DNA of 64,000 bases from a filamentous cyanobacterium ESFC-1 (GTDB taxonomy: Bacteria; Cyanobacteriota; Cyanobacteriia; Cyanobacteriales; Spirulinaceae): NCBI GenBank assembly GCA_000380225.1, contig KB904822.1, positions 1-64,000 of the forward strand, given 5' to 3'. Under the pieces are notes generated by a model. It was not told where the DNA came from. It ran no database searches and worked only from the letters and a program-made list of their open reading frames with translations. Made by a program: the position numbers and the translations under genes. Positions 17,185 through 25,485 of the stretch are shown in pieces. Numbering within the stretch: position 1 is the stretch's first letter; every line of letters begins with the position of its first letter.

Positions 17185-18117
17185 TTAAAGTTCTAGAGAC
17201 TCAGATTTTCGTCGAGTCATTGGAATTTTTCCTTGCGGTTGATGGTCATCCAACTCCATCCTTTCTCCTTGATTCGCCCTTCGTAGGGTCGGCAAATCCC
17301 GTTCGGGTTGGTATTGAATAGAACGGTGTTGGAGAAGTTTAGGGAAACTGCTGACTCTCAACCGTGTACCTGGAAAGCAAACCCCCGCGTAACTGTAGCT
17401 GATTCCTTGGATAGTACCATCATTGGTGATGCGACTGCGGACTGAAACCCCTTGTTTTTGTAAGCGCCTTACAAACTCGGTGAGGGTGGGTTGGTCAGCA
17501 CTGGCATCATCAATCAAATCTTGAAGGCGATCGCTCACAATAGGAAATGGCGGGGTATCCCGTTCCCCAGCCTCGTAGTCCAGCATTCCTTTCTTGTATC
17601 GCCGGATTTGACCGTGGGCGGGACTACGGCGGGAGTTGGGTTGGCTCGAAGCAATATGGGTGAGATTGTAAGCAAGTTCTAATTGTCTGAGAATTTCTTG
17701 AAAGCGCAGCATTTCCCAAGAATTAGAGGTTCTTGTGCCATCTATAGCGATGGCGTTAGCAACAATATGAACGTGGTCGTGGTCGTGAGGCCAATCATGT
17801 CCGGGATCGTCTCTGTGATGGTCGATGACCACATATTGGTTGTAGGTATATCCCAAGCCCTTCACTACCGCCGTGGCAATTTCAGCTTTAGTGCGGTCAT
17901 CGACTTCGCCATCTGTCGGGGCAAAACCAATCATAAAGTGTTTACAAGGTTTTTGGGTAGAGCGCCTTTGGGCGGCACAGTTTTCAAATTCAGGGGTAAG
18001 TTCGGTAGCCACATCTCCAGCACAATTGCCGCCAATAATTCTGGGTTTTTTGTCGGGATGTAGCAAATAGCCGAATAAACCGCCGAAACAAGTTCCCGTT
18101 GAAATTTGACCAATCAT
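17185..18117 (-). CDS. Relaxase/mobilization nuclease
   Basis: This protein of about 310 residues would nick one strand at oriT and lead plasmid transfer. It begins MIGQISTGTCFGGLFGYLL, typical of the relaxase family, and has the metal-binding motif HDHDHVHIVANAI (about residues 110-122), plus IGFAPTDGEVDD before it. A Tyr that could attack DNA cannot be chosen with confidence. The protein ends soon after the relaxase domain, so no helicase or primase part is fused. I chose the ATG at 18117 because it overlaps the stop of the mobC-like gene as ATGA (18114-18117); an upstream start at 18138 would add seven residues. Confidence 0.88.
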   Translation of the reverse strand: MIGQISTGTCFGGLFGYLLHPDKKPRIIGGNCAGDVATELTPEFENCAAQRRSTQKPCKHFMIGFAPTDGEVDDRTKAEIATAVVKGLGYTYNQYVVIDHHRDDPGHDWPHDHDHVHIVANAIAIDGTRTSNSWEMLRFQEILRQLELAYNLTHIASSQPNSRRSPAHGQIRRYKKGMLDYEAGERDTPPFPIVSDRLQDLIDDASADQPTLTEFVRRLQKQGVSVRSRITNDGTIQGISYSYAGVCFPGTRLRVSSFPKLLQHRSIQYQPERDLPTLRRANQGERMELDDHQPQGKIPMTRRKSESLEL

Positions 18118-18503
18118 GGTTGGTTTTTGACTCCACAAAGTTCCAAACGAAGTTGTTTAATAAGGGCTTGGGTACGCTCGATATGGGCTTGCATTTGAGT
18201 CAATATTTCTTCACTGGATAAGGCAGAGGTGAGGGGCTGTTGAGTATTAGGAAACGTCGAAGTCTTTTGATTGAGGGCGTTGGCGAGGTTTTGTAAAGAA
18301 CGAGCAATCTCGCCGAACTCCGTGTAAGCTTGCCAGTTGACTTGAGGTACTCTCGACGGTTGGATGGGAAGCCCTTGCAGTTTGCGAGCGATATAGGCGC
18401 TGCGACTCAAACCCACCGAAGCGGCAGCGCGATCCAGTTTTTCGAGGTCGGCGGGTCGATAACGCAGGGTTACAGTTTTGGTTTTCTTCTCCGGTTTGGA
18501 CAT
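18114..18503 (-). CDS. MobC/NikA-like mobilization accessory protein
   Basis: This 129-residue protein has a basic N-terminus, then TVTLRYRPADLEKLDRAAASVGLSRSAYIARKL cut here into its parts: a TVTLRY beta strand, a helix, and the SRSAYIARKL helix of a ribbon-helix-helix fold. A helical C-terminal half follows (about residues 55-122). Such proteins bind oriT and place the relaxase. It is translationally coupled to the relaxase downstream. An oriT is therefore expected in the 347 bp upstream of its start. Confidence 0.8.
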   Translation of the reverse strand: MSKPEKKTKTVTLRYRPADLEKLDRAAASVGLSRSAYIARKLQGLPIQPSRVPQVNWQAYTEFGEIARSLQNLANALNQKTSTFPNTQQPLTSALSSEEILTQMQAHIERTQALIKQLRLELCGVKNQP

Positions 18504-18850
18504 AGTTGGGATAAAAAATCTCGGTCAACAGGGGTGATTTCTCCTGGGTCAAATCCCGGTTTGCGGCCAAGATGCTAGGGGGAGATGAGGAAAATGTATT
18601 ACATTGACACTGCTGGCTCTCTCCTCTCAGGATAGAAAACACCGCCCAAAAGTGCAAGGGGTAGCGAAGGCTGTACTTTAGGCAGTATAGGGCTTTATGC
18701 AGTGTTAGTGCAGTAGTAGTGTTCTGAGGTTGCACAAAATAGGGGCAGTTTTTAGGAGTTTGGGGAGAGTCAATAGTTTCTTTTTGCGTAGTATTAATGT
18801 AGCTTGACTGCACCGTCAAAGCGTTGATAATCAGGAGTTGAAAAAAAGTA
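18504..18850. other. Divergent intergenic region, candidate oriT
   Basis: This 347-bp region lies between the leftward mobC-relaxase pair and the rightward gene at 18851. It has repeated TGCA-containing segments around 18650-18740 and G-rich stretches, but I could not fix a nic site or a clean inverted repeat. Location next to mobC is the only real support for oriT. Confidence 0.35.
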
Positions 18851-19279
18851 ATGAAGAAAAAATCATTTCGGTTGAACTACACGGTTGAATCTGATAGTTG
18901 TGATGGTCGTTTGGTTCGTTTCTTGGACGAGCTTGAATTTCTGTCTCGCAAAGAAGCCATGATGAAAGCGGTTCGTTCTTACTGGCTACCCTTGGCTTTA
19001 GAAAATGAGAATTTGGATTCACGTAGTTTAGAAAAAGTGGGCTACGAAGCCGTATTGGATTTACTCAAACAGGCAAACTATATCTGTACAGTATTGAAGT
19101 TAGACCGTACTCAGTTAGGGATGGGGTTGGTTTCGTCTCCTGGGACGATGGAAAGCCAGTCAGCCAAGGTATCTTCTTCTCTCTCCGAAACGAAAGTCGA
19201 AAAAGTTAATGAAATGGACGCGATCGTTCGGGATTATCAGTACGAGGATTTGGGGTTTGATGATTGGCCGAAAAATTAG
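18851..19279 (+). CDS. Hypothetical plasmid protein
   Basis: This 142-residue protein has a basic start (MKKKSFRLNYTVE), a helical middle with LEFLSRKEAMMKAVRSYWLPLALE that may be a ribbon-helix-helix-like or related DNA-binding helix pair, and an acidic tail ending YQYEDLGFDDWPKN. An AGGAG lies a little upstream of the ATG. I do not recognise the family. Its stop codon TAG lies inside the first copy of the TTAGGGTGCA inverted repeat, so the end of its message would carry that structure. The neighbours suggest a role in plasmid maintenance, without direct evidence. Confidence 0.7.
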   Translation: MKKKSFRLNYTVESDSCDGRLVRFLDELEFLSRKEAMMKAVRSYWLPLALENENLDSRSLEKVGYEAVLDLLKQANYICTVLKLDRTQLGMGLVSSPGTMESQSAKVSSSLSETKVEKVNEMDAIVRDYQYEDLGFDDWPKN

Positions 19280-19580
19280 GGTGCAGTTAGAGAAGCAGCA
19301 AACCTTGATATATCGTTACTGCTTGCACCCTAACAACTGGGTTAATGATGGGTTCAAACCCATGTCCTGTGAGCGTTTTGGGTCGAACATATCTATAAGT
19401 TAGGGTGCAAGTTAAGAGCCTGAAACCTTGATGTACCGTTACTACCTGCACCCTAACAACTGGGTTAAAGATAGGTTCAAACCCTTGTTTCGTGGGCATT
19501 TGAGGTTGAAAATAGCCGCGAGTTAGGGTGCGATGAAAGAGCCTCAAACCCCGATATACCGTTACTACTTGCACCCTAAC
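19276..19580 (+). repeat. Three 124-bp tandem units with TTAGGGTGCA/TGCACCCTAA inverted repeats
   Basis: Inverted-repeat copies lie at 19276-19334, 19399-19457 and 19523-19580, spaced 123-124 bp. Each has arms TTAGGGTGCA and TGCACCCTAAC around about 38 bp that contain AAACC-YY-GATATA-YCG and GTTACT. The DNA between copies is also similar (AACTGGGTTAA, GGTTCAAACCC). Related single copies occur at 36442-36501 and 36968-37026 in the opposite orientation. Iterons, operators or RNA structures are all possible. Confidence 0.9.
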
Positions 19581-19780
19581 CGCGACGATGTTTCGCTTTT
19601 GTTTCTCAAATCCGACAGCAAAATTAAGTCAGATGTTTGATGGCGAGAAACCCTGTAATAGCAGGAGATGTAGGGGGTTTTGGGGTTGGTATTTGATAGT
19701 TTTGTCCCCCATGTGTCCGATGCCAAGCTGAGAGTAGTTGTGGCACATTAACGACTATAGGTTTTTAAGCAAGAGCGATC

Positions 19781-20059
19781 ATGAGCAAAGGACAGATTAA
19801 CATCATGCTGCGGTTTCAGCCGACGCGGGATTCGAGTGATGCAGTATTGTTTAACTGGCTGCGTCGTAGCTCTTTGTTACCGTTGAAAGAAGCTGTATTG
19901 CTGCCATGTCGGGCATTTTGGAATCCCATCGCGTTTCGGGTGATGGGGAAACCCCGTTCTGAGTGCTATCGCGTGTGTCAAGATTCTCTAGCAGCCCTCA
20001 ACGCCCAAATCGAGTTGGTTCGGGTGCAATTAAAGCATTTAGAGTTGGGGGGTGAATAA
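19781..20059 (+). CDS. Small protein preceding ParM-like gene
   Basis: This 92-residue protein (start MSKGQINIMLRFQPTRDSS) has a central stretch LLPLKEAVLLPCRAFWNPIAF and a helical C-terminus. The LKEAVLLPCRAFW segment resembles the KEAMMKAVRSYW helix of the protein encoded at 18851, suggesting two related small proteins. Its stop overlaps the start of the ParM-like gene as TAATG, so they are co-translated. By analogy with segregation operons it may be a DNA-binding adaptor, but no known adaptor family is recognisable. Confidence 0.75.
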   Translation: MSKGQINIMLRFQPTRDSSDAVLFNWLRRSSLLPLKEAVLLPCRAFWNPIAFRVMGKPRSECYRVCQDSLAALNAQIELVRVQLKHLELGGE

Positions 20060-21204
20060 TGCCTCGGCGTAAAAATCCGACAGTGGTTTTAGCGGTGGAT
20101 TTTGGCGGGTCAAGTACAAAGGCGTTTTATTCAGTATCGGGTAAGATTGGCTCGATGATGATGGGGCCCGAAGTGGTGAAAATTCCCGAAAGCGCGATCG
20201 CGACCTATGAAGCCCAAAAGTTAGGGTCGGGATTGCCCGAAAATGAAGCCTGGGTCAGCTACGACAATGAGTTTTATGCCGTGGGCTACCTTGCAGCTTC
20301 CCAATTGGCGGGAATTTCACGATTATCCGAACTCAAATACATCCATGCAACCCTCAAAGTTTTAGCAGTTTTGTGGGTTATTGCATCTCGCGAACCGGAA
20401 CTTGATGGTAAATTTGACCTGGCTATCTCTACCTTACTTCCCGGAAACGAATTTGCAGATCGCGGTAAGTTTGAACGAGCATTAAAAGCGGCATTAGCGC
20501 AATTTGAAACGCCGGTCGGGACTTTAGAGGTAAAAACTATCCATTTTACCTGTTTACCCGAAGGTGCAGGGATTTACGCCGCTTATCGTCAACAAGTCGG
20601 TTCTGCTATCTTCAATGAAACGATCGCCTTTTTTATGTTGGGTTATCGCAATCTGAGCATTCTGATTAGCGATCGCGGTTCAATCGGTAGTGGTGCTAAA
20701 TCTTGCGACTTGGGTATGGTCAAAATGCTAGAACGAGTGCAAGAGCGAACCTCTGGCTTAGAATCGGATCGTTTATTGACCGCGATCGCCCAAGCGGGGG
20801 ATGAAGTCGAACGAGAGGTCTTGTGGTCGGTGTGTCGCAGTCGGGATGTAGCTCAACGCAGCGAAGAAGTAGACGCATTAGTTGATGCGGTGGTCGCAGC
20901 CAGAAACGAATATATCGCCATGATTCAAAACTGGATGGGGGAAGTTTTACCCGACCGCATAGACCGCATTGTTTTCTCCGGTGGGACGGCTCAATACCTC
21001 AAAACTGAACTGGAAAAAATCTATCCGTTTACCCCTCTAGAATGGCATGGGGGCGTAGAAGTGCCTCAAGAATACGATTTCCAACATAACGGCGGTCATC
21101 GTTTCGCCGATGTTTGGGGTGCTTTTGTGCGCTTGGCTGCTGTGAGCGAAATAGCGGAAAATCGCGAAGTACAAAGAGGCAATTCATGGCTGATATTCAT
21201 TTGA
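20059..21204 (+). CDS. ParM/StbA-like actin-family segregation ATPase
   Basis: This 381-residue protein has the actin/Hsp70 nucleotide-binding pattern. The phosphate-1 loop is VVLAVDFGGSSTKAFY (about residues 9-24), there is an inner segment with LGYRNLSILISDRGSIGSG (phosphate-2-like region near residues 195-215), and the adenosine motif is RIVFSGGTAQYL (about 314-325). ParM-type proteins form filaments that push plasmid copies apart. The small protein before it may be an adaptor and the P-loop protein after it overlaps by 19 bp. No ParR of known type is obvious. Confidence 0.82.
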   Translation: MPRRKNPTVVLAVDFGGSSTKAFYSVSGKIGSMMMGPEVVKIPESAIATYEAQKLGSGLPENEAWVSYDNEFYAVGYLAASQLAGISRLSELKYIHATLKVLAVLWVIASREPELDGKFDLAISTLLPGNEFADRGKFERALKAALAQFETPVGTLEVKTIHFTCLPEGAGIYAAYRQQVGSAIFNETIAFFMLGYRNLSILISDRGSIGSGAKSCDLGMVKMLERVQERTSGLESDRLLTAIAQAGDEVEREVLWSVCRSRDVAQRSEEVDALVDAVVAARNEYIAMIQNWMGEVLPDRIDRIVFSGGTAQYLKTELEKIYPFTPLEWHGGVEVPQEYDFQHNGGHRFADVWGAFVRLAAVSEIAENREVQRGNSWLIFI

Positions 21205-22070
21205 TTGATGGTGAAAAAGGGGGCGTAGGCAAATCATTATTCGCTCGTTTGTTGTTGCATTATTGGTTGACCCAATTAACCGATGCACCCAAGCCCGTCC
21301 TGTTTGATACCGATGCGTCCCGCAAGGATGTAGAACGCTTTTATGGTAATCATGTAGATTGCGGAGATGTTCGCTTTTCTGATGATGATGAAAAGTTGGT
21401 GGTAGCTGACGAGATATTTCAGACGGCGTTACTCGGTCAGTCGGTTGTGGTGAACTTAGGGGCTTCAGTGTATGAAGTCGTGCGGGATTGGATTGTCTCG
21501 AACGGTTTAATTGAACTGGGGAAGATTGCAGGGGATACCAAAGCACGGCAAAATAGCCCCATTTTCCAAGCCTTAGTCGAGCGTAAATCGATGGCGGCTG
21601 ACCCCAATGCCAGTAGTAAAGCAGCGACTCCTAAAATCGAGGGAGTGCGCTTTTTCAAGTGGTTTGTTTGTTCGGGTCAGCAAGATTCCCTTGCTCCTTT
21701 CCATCAAAGTTTAGAGGAAATAGGGGACCAAATGCCGCATATCCTGGTTGAAAATCGCTTTCTTTACGATGACCAGCAATGGGAAGCAATTGAGGCAGAA
21801 TTAGCACCTAAACTCAAGCAATATAACGTCAAATCAATTTATATCCCTAAATTACTCAAAACCGACCTGAAAATGGTCTTAGAAGGGGGATTAACTTGGG
21901 CAGAAGCCATCAAAGCGCGATCGCTCTCCTTAATGGCACGACAGCGTTTGTTTATGTTTTGCGAAACCGCTAACACCCAAATCGCCGAGGCTTTCGCCAA
22001 TTTAGACTCCAACACCAACACCAAAAAAACCGGGACGAAACAAACGGTGAGCGCCAATGGTAAGAAGTGA
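21186..22070 (+). CDS. ParA/MinD-like P-loop protein
   Basis: The 294-residue product begins MADIHLIDGEKGGVGKSLFARL with a deviant Walker A motif GEKGGVGKS (about residues 8-16). VLFDTDASRKDVERF follows as the switch-like Asp segment, and SVVVNLGASVYEVV as a probable Walker B-like strand. It resembles StbB-type or ParA-like ATPases found beside ParM-like genes on plasmids. I chose the internal ATG at 21186 because the Walker A then sits at the normal distance from the N-terminus. An upstream ATG would add 24 unlikely residues that overlap the ParM-like gene. It overlaps the next gene by 14 bp. Confidence 0.78.
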   Translation: MADIHLIDGEKGGVGKSLFARLLLHYWLTQLTDAPKPVLFDTDASRKDVERFYGNHVDCGDVRFSDDDEKLVVADEIFQTALLGQSVVVNLGASVYEVVRDWIVSNGLIELGKIAGDTKARQNSPIFQALVERKSMAADPNASSKAATPKIEGVRFFKWFVCSGQQDSLAPFHQSLEEIGDQMPHILVENRFLYDDQQWEAIEAELAPKLKQYNVKSIYIPKLLKTDLKMVLEGGLTWAEAIKARSLSLMARQRLFMFCETANTQIAEAFANLDSNTNTKKTGTKQTVSANGKK

Positions 22071-22728
22071 CGAAAATACCTCCTCATCGATACTCGAAGA
22101 ATTACTCGAAAATCGCAGCGAGGAGTTCAAAGAGCGAGTTCTCAAAGTGGTGGCTCGTCTCAATTTAGGTGTAGATGACCCGGCGTTTTTGTTTGCGGTT
22201 GCCTTGGGTCAATTAGAAGTCTTGCTGGAAGATTCGCCCAAGTCCATGGCCCGCTTGTTCAAAGCTTGGACGAGCGAACTGCGTAAAACCTTGGATTTAG
22301 CTGAAACCGTATTGGTGGCCGAACAAAAAGAAGCGATCGCGAAAGCTGCTACATCCCTGATTCGCCGTCACGAACAAGTGGAATCCAGTCGGTTGTGGCG
22401 CTCGATTGTACCCGCCGCCGGGATTGTCTGTGTCGCTCTGGGATTGGGCTTTTTGGCTGGTATCACCGTCCCGCCCTACTTGCAAGGAGGATTTGTGGGA
22501 GAACCCGTGCGTTTAACACTATCCCAAGCGACGGCGTTGGATTGGGCAACAAGTTCAGAAGGTCAGTTTGCTCAAAAACTGATGGAATGGAATGCCGGAT
22601 ACCTTGATGATTGCGAAGAACAAGCGGCGGCATTGGGGGTGGAATTGAACCTGGGAATGCGTCGGGCTTCGTCGGGATTTTGCGTACTTTGGGTACAGCC
22701 TCCCCAAAAGCGTTCTTGGTCACAGTGA
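22057..22728 (+). CDS. Membrane protein with helical N-terminal half
   Basis: This 223-residue protein has a long helical cytosolic part (about residues 8-105, rich in Leu, Glu and Lys), one transmembrane segment (about 117-138, IVCVALGLGFLAGITVPPYL) and a C-terminal domain of about 80 residues with CEEQAAALGVELNLGMRRASSGFCVLW, holding two Cys. It ends the ParM-ParA-like operon, with a 14-bp overlap at its start. Anchoring the segregation machinery, or a role in transfer, are possible. I know of no function for it. Confidence 0.72.
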   Translation: MVRSDENTSSSILEELLENRSEEFKERVLKVVARLNLGVDDPAFLFAVALGQLEVLLEDSPKSMARLFKAWTSELRKTLDLAETVLVAEQKEAIAKAATSLIRRHEQVESSRLWRSIVPAAGIVCVALGLGFLAGITVPPYLQGGFVGEPVRLTLSQATALDWATSSEGQFAQKLMEWNAGYLDDCEEQAAALGVELNLGMRRASSGFCVLWVQPPQKRSWSQ

Positions 22729-22734
22729 GCGCGA

Positions 22735-23046
22735 TTAACTGGGGTCGGCTTTGCCGAGATAAAACGAGTGGTGGGTTCCGTTACGACGAATCCGCAGATA
22801 CAAATAAGGCCCGTAACCTTTGATGGTTTTGGCTTCAATGTAGCCGTGACTGCCGTTGGCACCAAGTCCATTATTGTTGAGATGAGAAGATTGCTTTTCT
22901 TCCTGGGGAAGCTGCTGCCATTCTTTCTCGGCAATCAGCCAATCCAGAGCATCCCGCAATAATTGTAGTTGAGCCAAGCTCAGTTGACGGCAGCTTCGCA
23001 AAATCGGCTCAACGCCAGACTTTTTAGATTTTGGCGAGCGTGGCAT
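22735..23046 (-). CDS. Hypothetical protein with GPYLYLRIRRNG-type domain
   Basis: This 103-residue protein has a basic start, a helix LSLAQLQLLRDALDWLIAEKEWQ and a C-terminal small domain GYIEAKTIKGYGPYLYLRIR with RNGTHHSFYLGK. The latter resembles the KGPYYYLR...YLGK small beta domain often seen in cyanobacterial and plasmid proteins of unknown function. It converges with the membrane protein gene, with six bases between the stops. Nothing else is known from the sequence. Confidence 0.65.
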   Translation of the reverse strand: MPRSPKSKKSGVEPILRSCRQLSLAQLQLLRDALDWLIAEKEWQQLPQEEKQSSHLNNNGLGANGSHGYIEAKTIKGYGPYLYLRIRRNGTHHSFYLGKADPS

Positions 23047-23117
23047 GATAGAAGTAGTGGGAAGTTTTTAACTTAATACTATTCTACCTTATTGTCTGTA
23101 TACACGCCATTAAATCT

Positions 23118-23330
23118 GTGAGCAATCCTAATCCCCAAACCGAACAATTGCAAGCTTATCAATTTCCCCGTAGCGAAGTTCCTTTGGCTCAAAGACCGCT
23201 TACTGTCAGAGTTCGTCAAGATATTGATGAATTTATCCGACAACTGCCCAACCGCAATGAATGGTTGCGGCAAGTGATTACAGAAGCGGCGGAAGCCGAA
23301 CGAACCGATGGATGCGGTGATTGCGCTTGA
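23118..23330 (+). CDS. Small putative DNA-binding protein
   Basis: This 70-residue protein starts with GTG and has the central segment PLTVRVRQDIDEFIRQLPNR then NEWLRQVITEAAEAE, a strand followed by two helices, as in ribbon-helix-helix regulators or antitoxins. No toxin gene lies beside it. It lies between the plasmid backbone and the restriction operon, 109 bp upstream of the methylase start, and could regulate either. The start codon is not certain. Confidence 0.55.
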   Translation: MSNPNPQTEQLQAYQFPRSEVPLAQRPLTVRVRQDIDEFIRQLPNRNEWLRQVITEAAEAERTDGCGDCA

Positions 23331-23439
23331 GTGGGTCTGCTGTTCTAATCTAAGGCGAAATTTTCGCCATCTAGTTTTTGTGCTAATCGCCGTCAGGTGT
23401 AAGATATAACATCTGGACAAAACATCAAGGTTAACAAAA

Positions 23440-25485
23440 ATGTCAGCTACAACTTCTCCAACTTATCTCGAACAGGCATTTCATGATGGTCATGCCGCGC
23501 TGATAGGTGAAGGAAAAAAAGAGCGCATTCACTATATTGCCGCAGATCATTCTGAAAAGTGGTCTGATCCAGAAGAAAAGGTTAGGGCTGAATTTTGGTC
23601 TGAGTTAATCTACAAATATGAATACGATCCAACTCGCATCAAGTTTGAAGTAAATGTACCACGGCGTACTCCAAATGACTACGCTGATGTGGTGATTTAT
23701 AAAGATGACGAGTGTAAAGACCCTTATTTCGTTTTTGAAATTAAACGAGCAGATATCAGTGATGCTGAGTTTGCTCAATCGATTGAGCAAGCCTGTGGTA
23801 ATCGGGCCAGTCTTGGCGCTCCCTTTTGTGGTGCAATTGCAGGTTTAACTCGTCGCCTGCTGCGTTTTGACAAGTTTCCGCCAGGTGAACGAGATCGGAA
23901 CCATCTTACAGATATTCCAAAACGCTACGGTAAACCTCCTGCATGGCGATTTTATAAAAACAAACCAGGACACGACCTCTCTGCTATTCCCCGTGAAGAT
24001 TTGCGTTCTGCTATTCGTAAATGCCATCAAACTCTTTGGGAAGGTGGTCGCCGCAGTCCAATTGCTGCATTTGGTGAGTTTTGCAAGATTGTTTTTGTTA
24101 AATACCGTGACGAAAAAAATCCAGATTTGGAAGACGATCAACCCTATGCCTTTCAGCGTCGGGATGAGGAAAGCAGCGATGCGCTTTCTAAACGGATTTT
24201 GAAGCTTTACAAGGCTGAGCAAGAACTCGAACCAGGAGTTTTTACAGATCAAATTAATGTTGATCCTCCTGTGTTAGCTCAGGTTGTTGAACACCTGGAA
24301 GCAATCTCTCTAGATCGCACTGAACTAGACACTAAAGGAGTTGCTTTTGAAGAGTTCATGGGGGGCTTCTTCAAAGGAGATTTTGGACAATATTTTACGC
24401 CCCGTGAATTGATTGCCTTCTCGGTTGAAATTCTGAATCCAGAACGTAAGCACTTAATTCTCGATCCAGCGTGTGGTTCAGGGGGCTTTTTGCTCTATGC
24501 CCTTGACCATATCCGTAAAGAAGCTGATCGTCGTTATCCGAAACATAGAACTAATGCTCGCCAGAGTGTAAGTCATTATAAGTATTGGCATGATTTTGCA
24601 GAGCATAATCTATTTGGCATCGAAATTAATGAAGAACTTGCCCGTGTCGCCAAGATGAATATGATCATTCATGACGATGGTCATACAAATATCGTGGGAC
24701 ATGATGCTCTAGATTTTCTGGAAAGAATCACAGCCGTTAAACCCGATCTCACTCCCGATAAGTTTGATTTGATTTTGACAAATCCGCCATTTGGTTCAGT
24801 AGTCAAAGCAACTGAAAAGGACAAGGGTTATCTTAATCAGTTTGATCTGCGGTTTTATCTCAATAAGTCCACGACAGGGACAAAGCCAGATGAGTCTAGC
24901 CAAAGTGAGAGAAGCGCAAAACGAGGTGCGAAAGCAGTCAAAGCTCGTACCAGTGTTAAAACAGAAATTTTGTTTATTGAACGGGTTCGTTCGTTTCTAA
25001 AACCGGGGGAAGGACGAGCTGCGATTGTCTTGCCAGATGGCATTTTAACCAACTCTTCTTTGCAAGGGGTACGAAATTGGATATTGTCTCGTTTCCAAAT
25101 TTTGGCAGTGGTGAGCTTGCCCCAATTTGCTTTTGCTCACTACGATGCAGGTGTGAAAGCCAGTATTGTTTTTCTACGGCGATTAAAGGATGGAGAAGTT
25201 GTACCCGACGATCAGCCGATCTTTATGGCATTGGCTGAAAATATTGGTTACGACGCAACGGGACGAAAGACTTTTGATGTAACGGTTGAAAGTGAAACTC
25301 CAGAGCGAGAGAAAGTAGAAAGGCATAGCTGCGATCTCTTTGATTACCGAGTTTATTTTGAGTGGAGTACAGTTAATCCCAAGGAACCAGGATGGAGTGA
25401 ACGCCATCGTGAAATTATTCCCGATACGGGGTTAGTGGCTCAGTGGCGCGAGTTTCAAAGAAATCCAACCCCTTTTTTCGTCTAA
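23440..25485 (+). CDS. Restriction-modification fusion: PD-(D/E)xK nuclease plus N6-adenine methylase
   Basis: This 681-residue protein joins two activities. The N-terminal part is like the HsdR N-terminal nuclease: YADVVIYKDD (Asp about 83) and YFVFEIKRAD (Glu-x-Lys about 101-103) form the PD-(D/E)xK core. A helical bundle follows (about 195-320), then the HsdM-type methylase with FMGGFFKGDFGQYFTP, motif I LDPACGSGGFLL (about 342-352) and motif IV ILTNPPFGS (about 446-453). With the specificity subunit next to it this resembles BcgI-type two-subunit enzymes, where one protein cuts and methylates. No separate hsdR gene is present. The next gene starts 43 bp before its end. Confidence 0.9.
   Translation: MSATTSPTYLEQAFHDGHAALIGEGKKERIHYIAADHSEKWSDPEEKVRAEFWSELIYKYEYDPTRIKFEVNVPRRTPNDYADVVIYKDDECKDPYFVFEIKRADISDAEFAQSIEQACGNRASLGAPFCGAIAGLTRRLLRFDKFPPGERDRNHLTDIPKRYGKPPAWRFYKNKPGHDLSAIPREDLRSAIRKCHQTLWEGGRRSPIAAFGEFCKIVFVKYRDEKNPDLEDDQPYAFQRRDEESSDALSKRILKLYKAEQELEPGVFTDQINVDPPVLAQVVEHLEAISLDRTELDTKGVAFEEFMGGFFKGDFGQYFTPRELIAFSVEILNPERKHLILDPACGSGGFLLYALDHIRKEADRRYPKHRTNARQSVSHYKYWHDFAEHNLFGIEINEELARVAKMNMIIHDDGHTNIVGHDALDFLERITAVKPDLTPDKFDLILTNPPFGSVVKATEKDKGYLNQFDLRFYLNKSTTGTKPDESSQSERSAKRGAKAVKARTSVKTEILFIERVRSFLKPGEGRAAIVLPDGILTNSSLQGVRNWILSRFQILAVVSLPQFAFAHYDAGVKASIVFLRRLKDGEVVPDDQPIFMALAENIGYDATGRKTFDVTVESETPEREKVERHSCDLFDYRVYFEWSTVNPKEPGWSERHREIIPDTGLVAQWREFQRNPTPFFV

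Noticed and set aside
19351-19367. GGTTCAAACCC segments resembling a tRNA T-arm in the 124-bp repeats
   Set aside because: No acceptor or anticodon stem fits around them. They are part of a tandem DNA repeat.
19515-19586. CGCGA on both sides of the third inverted repeat, as if a target-site duplication
   Set aside because: The other four copies show no flanking duplication, so it is probably chance.
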